Shown piece by piece: positions 18,155 through 26,759 of a stretch of 26,759 nt of DNA (positions are counted from its first letter, which is position 1; the number at the start of each line of letters is the position of its first letter). The notes under the pieces were generated by a model. That model saw only the letters and a program-made list of their open reading frames with translations, did no database searches and had not been told where the DNA came from. The stretch is from Sulfuritalea sp. Its GTDB lineage: Bacteria; Pseudomonadota; Gammaproteobacteria; Burkholderiales; Rhodocyclaceae. A program made the translations under genes and the position numbers. The stretch spans positions 1-26,759 of the forward strand of contig JAIPCS010000015.1 of the NCBI GenBank assembly GCA_021738105.1. Direction: 5' to 3'.

Positions 18155-18613
18155 TCACCACGTTTTAGCCTGAGTCTGCAGATTCAGTTCTCTGGTCACA
18201 TTTCTGGCTTGAGCGTCGCTGTATTTGATCGGCAAGCACTGAGCAATCCCGAACAGCAACTCGAAAAATGTGAACATTAAAATCACAGCGCTGGCACCGT
18301 GTGCAACTGCGTAAATCTGCCAGCTTGCAAATAGAAAACGCGCCGCCGCATCGTAGCGACCATAGAGAATTTGCGGCGTTCGCAGACGAAGAATCGACCA
18401 GATCGTGACAATCGAGCCAAGCAAGTTGGCCATGAGAACATGGGTCGCGTCGAATTCGGGGAGTGCTCCCGGCGCACCGATGACCGAATGGAACAGTGCC
18501 AAACTGCTGTGAATTACCGTGAATGTCCATGGTGTTGCAAAACCTAGCGTAACCAGCAGATCGTAGAATGCGCTGGCCTGAACCAATCGCAGATAGCTTT
18601 TCAGACGAATCAT
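18155..18613 (-). CDS. Small multi-pass membrane protein, putative MerR target
   Basis: I do not recognise this family. The 152-residue product is hydrophobic with about four membrane segments (roughly residues 17-42, 56-77, 88-112 and 113-127) and a short polar C-terminal tail; no enzyme motif or metal-binding cysteine cluster is apparent. The ATG at 18613 is preceded by GGAG at a seven-base distance; the GTG immediately before it is a less likely start. It is divergent from a MerR-family gene and lies downstream of a palindromic long-spacer promoter, so it is probably induced by that regulator. A role in transport, membrane protection or sensing is possible but not shown. Confidence 0.7.
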   Translation of the reverse strand: MIRLKSYLRLVQASAFYDLLVTLGFATPWTFTVIHSSLALFHSVIGAPGALPEFDATHVLMANLLGSIVTIWSILRLRTPQILYGRYDAAARFLFASWQIYAVAHGASAVILMFTFFELLFGIAQCLPIKYSDAQARNVTRELNLQTQAKTW

Positions 18614-18640
18614 CACTTCTCTCCAATGGAAAAAAGTCAG

Positions 18641-18670
18641 GCTAAACTATGGACCATGGTCCAAGGTCAA
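18641..18670 (-). promoter_or_regulatory. MerR-type operator/promoter for the membrane-protein gene
   Basis: On the minus strand a -35 box TTGACC (18670-18665) and a weak -10 TTTAGC (18646-18641) are separated by an 18-base spacer. The spacer contains a perfect 14-bp palindrome TGGACCATGGTCCA (18650-18663). A dyad inside an over-long spacer is the hallmark of promoters activated by MerR-family DNA distortion. It directs transcription toward the membrane protein, whose Shine-Dalgarno sequence follows closely. The regulator's own start is on the other side, so it may autoregulate. Confidence 0.7.
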
Positions 18671-18687
18671 GCCAAAGTTGTCCTCGT

Positions 18688-19041
18688 ATGAAAATCGGTG
18701 AGCTAGCGGCTCTGTCGGGCGTGAGTCGAGACGCCCTGCGTTTCTATGAGGGCCGTGGGCTGATTCAATCCAGACGCCTGGAAAACGGATATCGTGAGTA
18801 CCCACCCGAGACGATGGAACTACTTGCTTACATTCGAACGGCGCAGCGACTGGGCTTTTCCCTGGCGGAGGTCGGCGAGAGTCTTCCGGCACTGTGGAGT
18901 GCCCAGAAGCCCGATCAGGCAGTGGCAGAGTTATTGACGCAAAAAATCGGCGCGATCGACCAGCGCATTGCTGAACTTAAAGCGCTGAAGCGTGACCTAG
19001 TAAAACGCGTGGCGCAAACCTGCCCGCTGACTCGCGACTGA
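18688..19041 (+). CDS. MerR-family transcriptional regulator
   Basis: The 117-residue regulator has the N-terminal winged helix-turn-helix KIGELAALSGVSRDALRFYEGRGLIQSRR (2-30) with wing residues NGYREYP (33-39), and a C-terminal coiled-coil dimerisation helix (about 77-110). I chose the ATG at 18688 because MKIGELA is the canonical MerR start; the frame from 18649 would read through the operator palindrome. The only cysteine is C112, near the end, so a classic multi-cysteine metal site is absent; the effector is unknown. It lies divergent from a small membrane protein gene and convergent with cysM, with a nine-base gap. Confidence 0.88.
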   Translation: MKIGELAALSGVSRDALRFYEGRGLIQSRRLENGYREYPPETMELLAYIRTAQRLGFSLAEVGESLPALWSAQKPDQAVAELLTQKIGAIDQRIAELKALKRDLVKRVAQTCPLTRD

Positions 19042-19050
19042 GCAGCTTAT

Positions 19051-19956
19051 TCAGGCGGGGAATACGCCAGTCGAAAGATAGCGGTCGCCACGATCGCAGA
19101 CGATGCTGACGATAACCGCATTCTCGACCTGACTGGAAATGCGCAACGCCACGACCAGTGCTCCGCCAGAGGAGATGCCGGCAAATATGCCTTCCTCGCT
19201 CGCCATGCGCCTGGCCATTTCCTCTGCGTGCCCCTGACTCACACTTTCAACTTGATCGACCCGCGAACCGTCGTAGATTTTTGGCAGATAGGCTTCAGCC
19301 CATTTGCGTATGCCAGGAATCTGTGAGCCTTCCTCCGGCTGACAGCCAATGATGCGTATGGCGGGATTCTGTTCCTTGAAATAGCGCGAACAACCCATGA
19401 TGGTGCCCGTGGTGCCCATGCTGGACACAAAATGCGTGATGCGTCCATCGGTGTCGCGCCATATCTCCGGCCCGGTACCTTCATAGTGAGCCAGAGGATT
19501 ATCCGGATTGGCAAACTGATCAAGGACGATACCCTTTCCCTTGCTGACCATTTGCTCGGCCAGATCACGTGCCGCTTCCATGCCGCCCGCCTTCGGCGTC
19601 AATACGAGTTCGGCACCAAAGGCACGCATGGTCTGACAGCGCTCCACGCTCTGATTTTCCGGCATGATCAGAATCATCCGGTATCCACGCATGGCCGCCG
19701 CCATTGCGAGTGCTATTCCGGTATTTCCAGATGTGGCTTCAATCAGCGTATCGCCCGGCTTGATGCGACCGCGTGACTCGGCATGGCTGATCATGGACAC
19801 TGCAGGCCGGTCCTTGACCGAGCCCGCCGGATTATTGCCTTCAAGCTTGACCAGAATCACGTTGTTGCGTCGGCTGTTCTCCTCGCCGGGAATGCGCTTG
19901 AGCTGTACCAGCGGTGTGTTGCCAACATAATCTTCCAGCGTTTTCCAGCGACTCAT
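19051..19956 (-). CDS. cysM: O-acetylserine sulfhydrylase B (cysteine synthase CysM)
   Basis: A PLP enzyme making cysteine from O-acetylserine and sulfide (or S-sulfocysteine from thiosulfate). The 301-residue sequence is CysM-like: PLP lysine K48 in NNPAGSVKDRP (41-51), the substrate loop TSGNTGIALA (70-79) and the glycine loop GTTGTIMG that holds the PLP phosphate. Its N-terminus (TLEDYVGNTPLVQL) and its size match CysM rather than CysK. A strong GGGAGG lies four to five bases before the ATG. hldD ends 19 bases upstream, so it is probably the last gene of the lapA-to-cysM run. Confidence 0.93.
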   Translation of the reverse strand: MSRWKTLEDYVGNTPLVQLKRIPGEENSRRNNVILVKLEGNNPAGSVKDRPAVSMISHAESRGRIKPGDTLIEATSGNTGIALAMAAAMRGYRMILIMPENQSVERCQTMRAFGAELVLTPKAGGMEAARDLAEQMVSKGKGIVLDQFANPDNPLAHYEGTGPEIWRDTDGRITHFVSSMGTTGTIMGCSRYFKEQNPAIRIIGCQPEEGSQIPGIRKWAEAYLPKIYDGSRVDQVESVSQGHAEEMARRMASEEGIFAGISSGGALVVALRISSQVENAVIVSIVCDRGDRYLSTGVFPA

Positions 19957-19975
19957 GACACCTCCCGCCCGCAGC

Positions 19976-20962
19976 TCAGCGGGCCAGCCATTTCACGTAT
20001 TCAGCGACGCCCTCTTCCACCGTGGCGAAGGAATGCTGGTAGCCGGTACGACGCAATTGCGTATGGTCGGCTTGGGTGAAGCTCTGATATTTACCCTTCA
20101 AGGCATCCGGAAAGGGAATGTACTCGATGATCCCCTGTGCCACCAGTTCGGCAACCGTCTGCGCGGGCTTGTCTTCCAGCGCACGGCAAGCATTCACCGT
20201 TGCCGCTGCAAGCTCATTGAAGCTCTGAGCGCGACCGGTACCGAGATTGAAAATTCCGGACCGTCGACTTTCGAGAAAATCCATATTGACCTTAACCACG
20301 TCTCCGACGAAGACGAAATCGCGGCGCTGTTCGCCGTTTCCATACTCGCTGTAACCCTCGAACAACTTCACCTTGCCTGCGGCCTGGTACTGATTGAAGT
20401 GATGAAAAGCGACGGAAGCCATGCGTCCCTTGTGCTGTTCACGCGGGCCATAAACGTTGAAATAGCGGAAACCGACGACCTGTGAATGGGCATCCGGCAG
20501 GCGGCGCCGCACAACCTGATCAAACAGGAACTTTGAATAGCCGTAAACATTGAGCGGCGCTTCAAACTCCCGCTTTTCACTAAACACCGAACCTCCGCCA
20601 TAGACTGACGCGGATGAAGCGTAGAGGAACGGGACATCCTGTTCGGTACAAAAATCCAGCAGCGAAAGCGAGTAACGGTAATTGTTGGCCATCATGTAAC
20701 GGCCATCGGTTTCCATCGTGTCGGAACAGGCACCCTGATGCAATATGGCTTCGACACTGCCATCGAGTCGCCCTTGCTCGATCAGTTCGAGAAACTCGTT
20801 TTTGTCCAGATAGTCGGCAATTTCGCAATCGGTAAGGTTGAGAAACTTGTCAGCATGTGTCAGGTTATCGACAGCAATAATGTCGGTAATCCCGCGCTCA
20901 TTGAGAGCCTTGACCAGATTTGCGCCGATAAAACCGGCTGCGCCAGTGACTACGTAGTACAT
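19976..20962 (-). CDS. hldD: ADP-L-glycero-D-manno-heptose 6-epimerase
   Basis: It epimerises ADP-D,D-heptose to ADP-L,D-heptose, the donor for the LPS inner core. It is a 328-residue extended short-chain dehydrogenase with NADP-binding [10 protein letters not shown] (7-16), SSASVYG (116-122) and the YxxxK pair Y140/K144. The stretches [14 protein letters not shown] and [19 protein letters not shown] are diagnostic for HldD. GGAG lies about eight bases before the ATG. It follows the heptose kinase gene after a 105-base gap that shows no clear terminator. Confidence 0.96.
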   Translation of the reverse strand: MYYVVTGAAGFIGANLVKALNERGITDIIAVDNLTHADKFLNLTDCEIADYLDKNEFLELIEQGRLDGSVEAILHQGACSDTMETDGRYMMANNYRYSLSLLDFCTEQDVPFLYASSASVYGGGSVFSEKREFEAPLNVYGYSKFLFDQVVRRRLPDAHSQVVGFRYFNVYGPREQHKGRMASVAFHHFNQYQAAGKVKLFEGYSEYGNGEQRRDFVFVGDVVKVNMDFLESRRSGIFNLGTGRAQSFNELAAATVNACRALEDKPAQTVAELVAQGIIEYIPFPDALKGKYQSFTQADHTQLRRTGYQHSFATVEEGVAEYVKWLAR

Positions 20963-21067
20963 ATAAATTCTCCGCCGTCGATTTCAGTGAAGTCTAACGT
21001 GTGCAAAGTTCAGACGATTTCGCTTCCAGACCCGCAGCGGCCAGCGACGACACAATGCATAAAATCC

Positions 21068-22000
21068 CTAGTGTATGTCTTGCAGTTCCTGAAGACTGCA
21101 CGTTGCCGCACCCAGCTTGCCAACCACGACTCCCGCCGCGACATTCGCCAGGCGCATGGCCTCCGGCAGGGACAGACCACTACCCAGCATGACCGCGACT
21201 GTAGCAATGACCGTATCTCCCGCACCGCTGACATCATAAACCTCGCGTGTCTGTGCCGGCTCATGCACGGCACCTTCGGCTGAAAACAGGGTCATGCCGT
21301 CCTCGCTGCGCGTCACCAGCAAGGCCTCAAGCTTCAGTTCATCACGCAATTTCCCGGCTTTTTCGGCCAGTTCATCATCGCTCTGCCAACGACCGACGAC
21401 TTCGCGCATTTCGGTTCGATTCGGCGTCAATAGTGTTGCCCCGGCATACCGGGTGTAATCATCGCCCTTGGGGTCGACCAGTACCTGTTTACCGGCAGCA
21501 CGCGCCAAGCGAATCATTTCGGTAATGTGTGTCAGGCCGCCCTTGCCATAGTCCGAGAGAATCACGACATCACATTCGCCAAGACGCGACTGGAAATCGT
21601 TCAGTTTTGCCTGAAGCACCTCATGATCCGGCGCATTCTCGAAATCAATGCGCAACAATTGCTGCTGGCGACCAATTACGCGCAGCTTGACAGTGGTGCT
21701 GAGTTTCGCGTCCTCGTGAAGACAGCATTCGATATCCGAGTTTTGCAACAGCTGCGTCAGGTTTCGCCCGGCTTCATCGGCTCCAACGACCGACAGCAAC
21801 GCCACGCGCGCACCCAATGCGGCGCAGTTTTTTGCCACATTGGCGGCACCACCGGGACGTTCCTCGGAGCGTTCGACTTTGACGACGGGAACCGGCGCTT
21901 CCGGTGAGATGCGTGCGACTTCGCCGAACCAGTATCGGTCCAGCATCACATCGCCAACCACCAGAATTCGGGTATTGGAGGTATCGGGTAGCTTGATCAT
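21068..22000 (-). CDS. rfaE1: D-glycero-beta-D-manno-heptose-7-phosphate kinase
   Basis: Also called HldA: it phosphorylates heptose 7-phosphate at C1 for ADP-heptose synthesis. It is a 310-residue ribokinase/PfkB-fold protein with GGAANVAKN (50-58), the nucleotide-proximal SDYGKGGL (149-156), [19 protein letters not shown] (176-194) and the anion-hole motif DVSGAGDT (256-263) with catalytic D262. It lacks the C-terminal adenylyltransferase domain of enterobacterial HldE, so a separate HldC must be encoded elsewhere. Its ATG overlaps the ugd stop as ATGA, implying coupled translation. Confidence 0.95.
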   Translation of the reverse strand: MIKLPDTSNTRILVVGDVMLDRYWFGEVARISPEAPVPVVKVERSEERPGGAANVAKNCAALGARVALLSVVGADEAGRNLTQLLQNSDIECCLHEDAKLSTTVKLRVIGRQQQLLRIDFENAPDHEVLQAKLNDFQSRLGECDVVILSDYGKGGLTHITEMIRLARAAGKQVLVDPKGDDYTRYAGATLLTPNRTEMREVVGRWQSDDELAEKAGKLRDELKLEALLVTRSEDGMTLFSAEGAVHEPAQTREVYDVSGAGDTVIATVAVMLGSGLSLPEAMRLANVAAGVVVGKLGAATCSLQELQDIH

Positions 22001-23319
22001 AGCCGTCCGATAGGAAAATATTCCAGTCCCGCTTTGCGCGGTGTGCCGGGATCATAAAGATTGCGGCCATCGAAAATCACCGGCGCCTTCAACTTTGCCT
22101 TGATCGCATCAAAATCCGGACTGCGGAATTCTTTCCACTCGGTGACAATAGCGAGCGCGTCAGCACCGTCCAATGCTTCCATGGGTGTCGTCACATAACA
22201 AATGGAAGAATTTTCGCCCAGGATGCGCCGGGCCTCCCTGGCGGCTACCGGATCATACGCACGAACACCTGCGCCTCGTGCCAGAAGATCAGCGATCAGA
22301 ACCAGACTGGGTGCTTCGCGCATGTCATCGGTATTCGGCTTGAAGGCCAACCCCCACAGAGCAAATGTCATTCCGCTCAGGTCGTCGCCAAATCGACGGA
22401 CAATTTTATTTGCCAGCACGCTTTTCTGCGTCTCGTTGGCGGCCTCGACCGCCTGAAGCACCTGCAAGTCCTGACCCGCATCTTGCGCGGTTCGAATCAG
22501 CGCTTGCACATCCTTTGGAAAACAGGAGCCACCATAGCCTACGCCGGGATACAGAAAGTGAAAGCCAATGCGCGGATCCGAGCCGATACCCTTGCGCACC
22601 CATTCAATATCGGCCCCCAGTTTCTCGGCGAGGTTCGCCAGTTCGTTCATGAAACTGATTCGGGTCGCCAGCATCGCATTGGCAGCGTACTTGGTCAGTT
22701 CGGCGCTCTTCACATCCATCACGATCAAGCGTTCGTGATTCCGCTGAAACGGCGCATAGAGCTCGCGCATCAATGCTATGGCGCGAGAATCTTCGGCACC
22801 AACGACAATGCGGTCCGGTTTCATGAAATCCTCGACCGCCGCACCTTCCTTGAGGAATTCCGGATTCGACACCACACTGAATTCAAAATCGACGCCGCGC
22901 GCCTTCAATTCTTCATCGATGGCGGCTCGAACCTTGTCTCCCGTACCGACCGGGACCGTGGATTTATCGACCACGACCTTGTAGCCATCCATGTAACGCC
23001 CGACATTACGTGCAGCTGACACCACGTATTGCAGATCGGCCGACCCGTCTTCGTCTGGCGGCGTGCCGACCGCGATGAACTGCAATACCCCGTGGGCAAC
23101 TGCCGCCTCGATATCGGTCGTAAAACGCAAGCGTCCCGCCGCCTCGTTTTTTCTCACCATGGCCTCAAGGCCCGGTTCATAGATCGGAATACCGCCTTCA
23201 TTCAAGGTGCGTATTTTGGCCGCGTCCAGATCGAGGCAGAGCACATCGTTGCCTACGTCCGCGAGGCAGGTTCCGGAAACAAGGCCCACGTAACCGGTGC
23301 CGATAACTGTGATTTTCAT
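21997..23319 (-). CDS. ugd: UDP-glucose 6-dehydrogenase
   Basis: It oxidises UDP-glucose to UDP-glucuronate with two NAD+, supplying acidic sugars for capsule, exopolysaccharide or LPS. The 440-residue protein has the Rossmann start [20 protein letters not shown], the phosphate-binding [13 protein letters not shown] (84-96), STVPVGTG (120-127), and catalytic C266 in [11 protein letters not shown] placed the start at the ATG at 23319; the longer frame from 23382 runs into the lapB end and lacks similarity. The gap to lapB is seven bases, and the stop overlaps rfaE1. Confidence 0.96.
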   Translation of the reverse strand: MKITVIGTGYVGLVSGTCLADVGNDVLCLDLDAAKIRTLNEGGIPIYEPGLEAMVRKNEAAGRLRFTTDIEAAVAHGVLQFIAVGTPPDEDGSADLQYVVSAARNVGRYMDGYKVVVDKSTVPVGTGDKVRAAIDEELKARGVDFEFSVVSNPEFLKEGAAVEDFMKPDRIVVGAEDSRAIALMRELYAPFQRNHERLIVMDVKSAELTKYAANAMLATRISFMNELANLAEKLGADIEWVRKGIGSDPRIGFHFLYPGVGYGGSCFPKDVQALIRTAQDAGQDLQVLQAVEAANETQKSVLANKIVRRFGDDLSGMTFALWGLAFKPNTDDMREAPSLVLIADLLARGAGVRAYDPVAAREARRILGENSSICYVTTPMEALDGADALAIVTEWKEFRSPDFDAIKAKLKAPVIFDGRNLYDPGTPRKAGLEYFPIGRL

Positions 23320-23326
23320 GTCTCGT

Positions 23327-24502
23327 TTAAAGCGTGATGTCGAATTCTTCGCTGCGCTTGGGTGGATAGGTTTCCCAGCCACCGCAACCGGGGCAACGCC
23401 AGTAAAACTGACGCGCCTTGAAACCGCAGGCGTCGCAGCGATAGCGCGCGACGCGACGAGTGTGATTGTGAATCAGGTTCTTGATCAATTCCAGGTCGGC
23501 GCGCTTTTCGGGAGGGACCACCTGAATTTGTGCCTCAAGCAATTTATCCAGACCGAGCAAGGTCGGATTGCGTCGCAACTCGTCACGCACCAGAGCGTAG
23601 GCGGCTTCCGCACCCTCGTTCTCAAGTTCAGCACGAAATACGGCGTCGAGCAAATCCAGTGATGGATGACGTTCCAGCCAGCCCCGCAATAGTTGAATCC
23701 CCTGTTCCTTGCGCCCAAGCTGAATGTAAGTCGTCATCAATTTTTCGGCAGCCAGAGCGAGATACACCGGATTTTGCTGTTCGATGCTCAGCCAATAATT
23801 TATCGCCGTGTCACCAGCGCCGACTTTTGCCGCCAGATCACCTTGCAGCAGAGTCGCGCGCACGCATTTCCGATTGGCGCTTAGAGCTTCATCAAGCAAA
23901 CGTCGCGCTTCGTCATGGCGATCGTGAAGCATTTCATTGGCCGCCATCTCACAGCGAAACTCGGCGATTTCCTTGTGCCAGAGATGATCGGAATGATTCG
24001 GCATGGCGTCGGCAATGGCGATGGCCTTGGCCCACTCCTTTTCCTGCTGGTAAATTTCCAGCAGATTCTGCAAGGCTTCTTCGTCACGCTCGGTCGCACG
24101 CAGTTTGACAAAAATTTCCTCAGCGCGATCGAGCAGACCTGCCTTGAGATAGTCCTGACCGAGTTCTGACAAAGCCTGCAGGCGTTGTAACCCGGACAAA
24201 CCATCGCGTTCAATCAGATTCTGATGCACTCGAATGGCCCGGTCCGTCTCGCCACGACGACGAAACAGACTGCCCAGGGCAAAATGCAGCTCTATGGTTT
24301 CAGGATCGACACGTGCAGCTTCTATGAATGCTTCGATCGCTTGATCCGGCTTCTCGTTGAGCAGAAAATTAAGGCCCGCGAAGTAGGATCGAGGCAAGAC
24401 ACGCGATTCTTTAAGCAGCTGTTTGATATCAATGCGTGCAGCAACCCAGCCCAGGCCAAAAAAAGCGGGGAGCGCCAGCAACCACCACAGCTCTATTTCC
24501 AT
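23327..24502 (-). CDS. lapB: LPS assembly protein LapB (YciM)
   Basis: An inner-membrane-anchored regulator of LPS synthesis; in E. coli it brings LpxC to the FtsH protease and links synthesis to transport. The 391-residue protein has one N-terminal transmembrane helix (about 5-22), a cytoplasmic array of TPR repeats (about 36-330), and a C-terminal rubredoxin-like metal site with C356, C359, C370 and C373 (CDAC and CPGC). The start at 24502 gives [19 protein letters not shown], the usual N-terminus; the longer frame from 24553 overlaps lapA. lapA ends four bases upstream, so the pair is cotranslated. Confidence 0.96.
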   Translation of the reverse strand: MEIELWWLLALPAFFGLGWVAARIDIKQLLKESRVLPRSYFAGLNFLLNEKPDQAIEAFIEAARVDPETIELHFALGSLFRRRGETDRAIRVHQNLIERDGLSGLQRLQALSELGQDYLKAGLLDRAEEIFVKLRATERDEEALQNLLEIYQQEKEWAKAIAIADAMPNHSDHLWHKEIAEFRCEMAANEMLHDRHDEARRLLDEALSANRKCVRATLLQGDLAAKVGAGDTAINYWLSIEQQNPVYLALAAEKLMTTYIQLGRKEQGIQLLRGWLERHPSLDLLDAVFRAELENEGAEAAYALVRDELRRNPTLLGLDKLLEAQIQVVPPEKRADLELIKNLIHNHTRRVARYRCDACGFKARQFYWRCPGCGGWETYPPKRSEEFDITL

Positions 24503-24506
24503 GCGG

Positions 24507-24749
24507 CTAACGTGCCTCGTGGTCGGAATTGCGCTTGGGTCGAAGGAACACACCCAAGGCGGCCGTCAGTCCAACGACGACGCCAATCGCGAACACCGTG
24601 AGAATGACCACCGAAATTGGCGCGGTCCAGGCCTGGTCGAGAAAGAAGCGAAGTTCCATGGGGCCACTGTTCTTGATCGCCAGACCGAACAGCGCAATAA
24701 AAACCACAATGCGCAGCAGCCAGACAAGAAACTTGAACAGAGTAGTCAC
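24507..24749 (-). CDS. lapA: LPS assembly protein LapA (DUF1049)
   Basis: An 80-residue inner-membrane protein with two hydrophobic segments (about 4-24 and 44-67) separated by a short periplasmic loop containing NSGPMELRFFLDQAW, the DUF1049 pattern. In E. coli LapA is co-encoded with and associates with LapB. The start codon is GTG (24749), the only reasonable start in frame; no ribosome-binding site is visible. The terminator after ihfB ends only about 14 bases upstream, leaving no room for a conventional promoter between them. Confidence 0.88.
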   Translation of the reverse strand: MTTLFKFLVWLLRIVVFIALFGLAIKNSGPMELRFFLDQAWTAPISVVILTVFAIGVVVGLTAALGVFLRPKRNSDHEAR

Positions 24750-24763
24750 GGTCAGAAATAAAC

Positions 24764-24795
24764 GAAAAAAAGCGGCGCCTTAAGCAGGTGCCGCT
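24764..24795 (-). terminator. Rho-independent terminator after ihfB
   Basis: On the minus strand AGCGGCACCT (24795-24786) pairs with AGGCGCCGCT (24780-24771) across a five-base loop (ten pairs, one of them G-U), followed at once by seven T residues (24770-24764). This is a textbook intrinsic terminator located 25 bases after the ihfB stop and just before lapA. Any lapA expression must come from read-through or from a promoter inside ihfB or rpsA. Confidence 0.88.
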
Positions 24796-24820
24796 GCGGC
24801 GCGGGTTACCGCACCATCAC

Positions 24821-25105
24821 TCATGGCCGGTAATCGACCCGCTCCCGCAATTCCTTGCCGGCCTTGAAATGAGGCACGTACTTTGCGGGTACCTGCACCT
24901 TTTCGCCCGACTTGGGATTGCGCCCGACGCGCGGTGGCCGGTAGTTCAACGCAAAACTGCCGAAGCCGCGAATCTCGATGCGATCATTGCGGACGAGAGC
25001 CGCAGTGAGGGCATCGAGCATCATCTTGACGGCATAGTCGGCATCCTTCGCCGCGAGCTGGGGAAAACGCTCCGCCAGCTGGGCGATGAGCTCCGATTTG
25101 GTCAT
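24821..25105 (-). CDS. ihfB: Integration host factor subunit beta
   Basis: The beta subunit of the IHF heterodimer, a nucleoid protein that binds specific sites and bends DNA sharply. The 94-residue protein matches the HU/IHF fold: helical body [20 protein letters not shown], the beta-arm with IEIRGFGSF (43-51) and [13 protein letters not shown] (61-73), then [16 protein letters not shown]. The subunit is beta rather than alpha or HU, judged from this C-terminal sequence and from the position directly after rpsA, as in most proteobacteria. The gap to rpsA is 11 bases. No good Shine-Dalgarno sequence is visible. Confidence 0.96.
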   Translation of the reverse strand: MTKSELIAQLAERFPQLAAKDADYAVKMMLDALTAALVRNDRIEIRGFGSFALNYRPPRVGRNPKSGEKVQVPAKYVPHFKAGKELRERVDYRP

Positions 25106-25116
25106 GGGATCAGTTC

Positions 25117-26759
25117 TTACTGCTGGTTAAGCTTGGCCTTGAGCAACGCGCCCAAATTGGTCGTGCCGCTGCTGGCTGAGCTGTCGGAAGCCAGTTTTTG
25201 CATTGCCTGGCTCTGTTCCACCTGATCTTTGGCCTTGATCGAAAGATTGATCGAACGCGTCTTGCGATCCACGTTGATGATCATGGTCTCGATTACATCG
25301 CCAACCTTCAGATGCTGGGTCAGATCCTCGATGCGGTCACGCGAGAACTCGGAGACACGCAAATAGCCTTCAACTTCAGCACCGAGATCAATGACCGCAC
25401 CGCGCTGATCAACACTGGTAACCGTACCGGACACTAGGCTGTTCTTGTCGTGCGTCGCAACGAAGCTGGTGAATGGATCGCCATCGAGCTGCTTGACGCC
25501 CAGCGAGATGCGCTCTTTATCGACATCGATGGAAAGCACGACAGCCTCGACTTCATCACCCTTCTTGAAGTTCTGCTTGGCTTCCTCGCCGGTGGCGGAC
25601 CACGAGAGATCGGACAGATGCACCAGACCATCAATACCGCCGGGCAATCCGATAAATATACCGAAGTCGGTGATCGACTTGATCGCACCGCGAACCTTGT
25701 CGCCCTTCTTGTGGTTCATCGCAAAATCGTCCCACGGATTCGCCATGCACTGCTTCATGCCCAGCGAAATACGACGACGATCTTCATCGATTTCGAGAAT
25801 CATCACTTCGACTTCATCGCCCAGCTGGACGACTTTGGTCGGGTGGATGTTCTTGTTGGTCCAGTCCATTTCGGAAACGTGCACCAGGCCTTCGATGCCC
25901 TGCTCGATCTCGACGAAGGAGCCGTAATCGGTGAGGTTGGTGACTTTGCCGAACAAGCGCGTATTGGCCGGGTAGCGGCGGGAGATTCCCACCCACGGAT
26001 CTTCGCCCAGCTGCTTCATACCCAGGCTGACGCGATTCTTTTCCTGATCGAACTTCAGCACTTTGGCGGTGACTTCGTCACCGACATTGAGTACTTCCGA
26101 CGGGTGACGCACACGACGCCATGCCAGATCTGTAATGTGCAACAGGCCGTCGATACCGCCGAGGTCGACGAATGCGCCGTAATCGGTGATGTTCTTGACG
26201 ATGCCCTTGATGACCGTGCCTTCTTGCAGGTTCTCGAGCAGCTTCTGGCGCTCTTCACCCATGCTCGCTTCAAGCACGGCGCGGCGCGACACCACCACGT
26301 TGTTGCGCTTGCGATCAAGCTTGATGACCTTGAATTCGTATTCCTTGCCTTCAAACGGCGTGGTGTCCTTGACCGGACGGGTATCGACCAGCGAACCCGG
26401 CAGGAAAGCACGAATGCCGTTGACCATGACGGTCAGACCGCCCTTGACCTTGCCGGTAATCAGGCCCGTAACCAGAGCGCTGTCGGTGAGCGCTTTGTCG
26501 AGATCGTTCCAGGCGGCGATGCGCTTGGCTTTTTCACGCGAAAGACGGGTGGCACCATATCCGTCTTCGAGCATTTCGATTGCCACCAGCACGAAATCAC
26601 CAATATTGGCTTCGAGTTCACCACGTTCGTTGTGGAACTCCTCGAGGGGAATCATGCTTTCGGACTTTAGGCCCGCATTGACGACCACAAAATTCTGATC
26701 GATGCGAACAATTTCGGCGGTGATAACTTCACCGGCACGCATTTCCTGACGCTGGAGGC
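25117..26759 (-). CDS. rpsA: 30S ribosomal protein S1 (5' end outside the window)
   Basis: S1 binds mRNA and helps the 30S subunit load structured or weakly Shine-Dalgarno messages. At least 546 codons are visible and the reading frame continues beyond 26759: residues LQRQE precede the methionine at 26742, matching the usual S1 N-terminal region (QxEMRxGEVITAEVVRID). So 26742 is not the true start, and only about 15-20 residues are missing. Six S1 (OB-fold) repeats can be followed, with the well-conserved central ones marked by [42 protein letters not shown] and [22 protein letters not shown]. The stop at 25117 is followed closely by ihfB. Many genes in this window lack a strong Shine-Dalgarno, consistent with S1-assisted initiation. 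Confidence 0.97.
   Translation of the reverse strand, partial: LQRQEMRAGEVITAEIVRIDQNFVVVNAGLKSESMIPLEEFHNERGELEANIGDFVLVAIEMLEDGYGATRLSREKAKRIAAWNDLDKALTDSALVTGLITGKVKGGLTVMVNGIRAFLPGSLVDTRPVKDTTPFEGKEYEFKVIKLDRKRNNVVVSRRAVLEASMGEERQKLLENLQEGTVIKGIVKNITDYGAFVDLGGIDGLLHITDLAWRRVRHPSEVLNVGDEVTAKVLKFDQEKNRVSLGMKQLGEDPWVGISRRYPANTRLFGKVTNLTDYGSFVEIEQGIEGLVHVSEMDWTNKNIHPTKVVQLGDEVEVMILEIDEDRRRISLGMKQCMANPWDDFAMNHKKGDKVRGAIKSITDFGIFIGLPGGIDGLVHLSDLSWSATGEEAKQNFKKGDEVEAVVLSIDVDKERISLGVKQLDGDPFTSFVATHDKNSLVSGTVTSVDQRGAVIDLGAEVEGYLRVSEFSRDRIEDLTQHLKVGDVIETMIINVDRKTRSINLSIKAKDQVEQSQAMQKLASDSSASSGTTNLGALLKAKLNQQ

Noticed and set aside
18165..18626. An alternative 153-codon minus-strand frame overlapping the membrane protein gene
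   Set aside because: It lacks hydrophobic periodicity or known motifs; the other frame has a good Shine-Dalgarno sequence and four clear membrane helices.
25450..26670. A 406-codon plus-strand open frame opposite rpsA
   Set aside because: It is fully antisense to the clearly coding S1 repeats, has no family resemblance, and arises from the GC-skewed codon use of rpsA.

Overview
The gene content points to a Gram-negative, LPS-bearing proteobacterium, most likely a betaproteobacterium. The reasons are the run rpsA-ihfB-lapA-lapB leading into ugd and heptose genes, the pair guaB-guaA followed by a DUF2802 and a SPOR protein gene, and smpB divergent from ratA-ratB. The genus cannot be fixed from the sequence alone. 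Gene density is high, no stretch over 300 bases lacks a gene, and I saw no rRNA, tRNA, CRISPR array, transposase or phage gene.

Positions 1-4689 (minus strand) look like an accessory surface-glycosylation block, AT-richer by eye than the rest. It holds a DegT-type sugar-nucleotide aminotransferase, a left-handed beta-helix acyltransferase translationally coupled to it, an 836-residue TPR/GT41 (OGT/SPINDLY-like) glycosyltransferase, and the start of a second paralogous TPR gene that runs off the left edge. The order suggests synthesis of an amino- or acylamino-6-deoxyhexose, with proteins that could transfer sugar to a polypeptide. The acceptor is not visible.

Positions 4907-18122 are mostly conserved chromosome. 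They hold an HDOD signalling protein, a DUF2802 and a SPOR envelope protein overlapping each other, guaA and guaB (GMP synthesis, separated by a strong hairpin), ratB-ratA divergent from smpB, a Bcr/CflA efflux pump, a convergent pair encoding a methyltransferase and a NYN-LOTUS putative RNA-binding/nuclease protein, recQ, and a nitronate-monooxygenase-like flavoprotein with an unusual cysteine-rich tail.

Positions 18155-19041 form a small regulated module: a four-helix membrane protein divergent from a MerR-family regulator. A perfect 14-bp palindrome lies in a long-spacer promoter between them, the classic MerR activator layout.

Positions 19051-26759 (minus strand) are a long co-directional run: rpsA (5' end outside the window), ihfB, a rho-independent terminator, lapA, lapB, ugd, rfaE1 (hldA), hldD and cysM. 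It links translation and nucleoid genes to LPS control (LapAB), UDP-glucuronate and ADP-heptose precursor synthesis, and cysteine synthesis.
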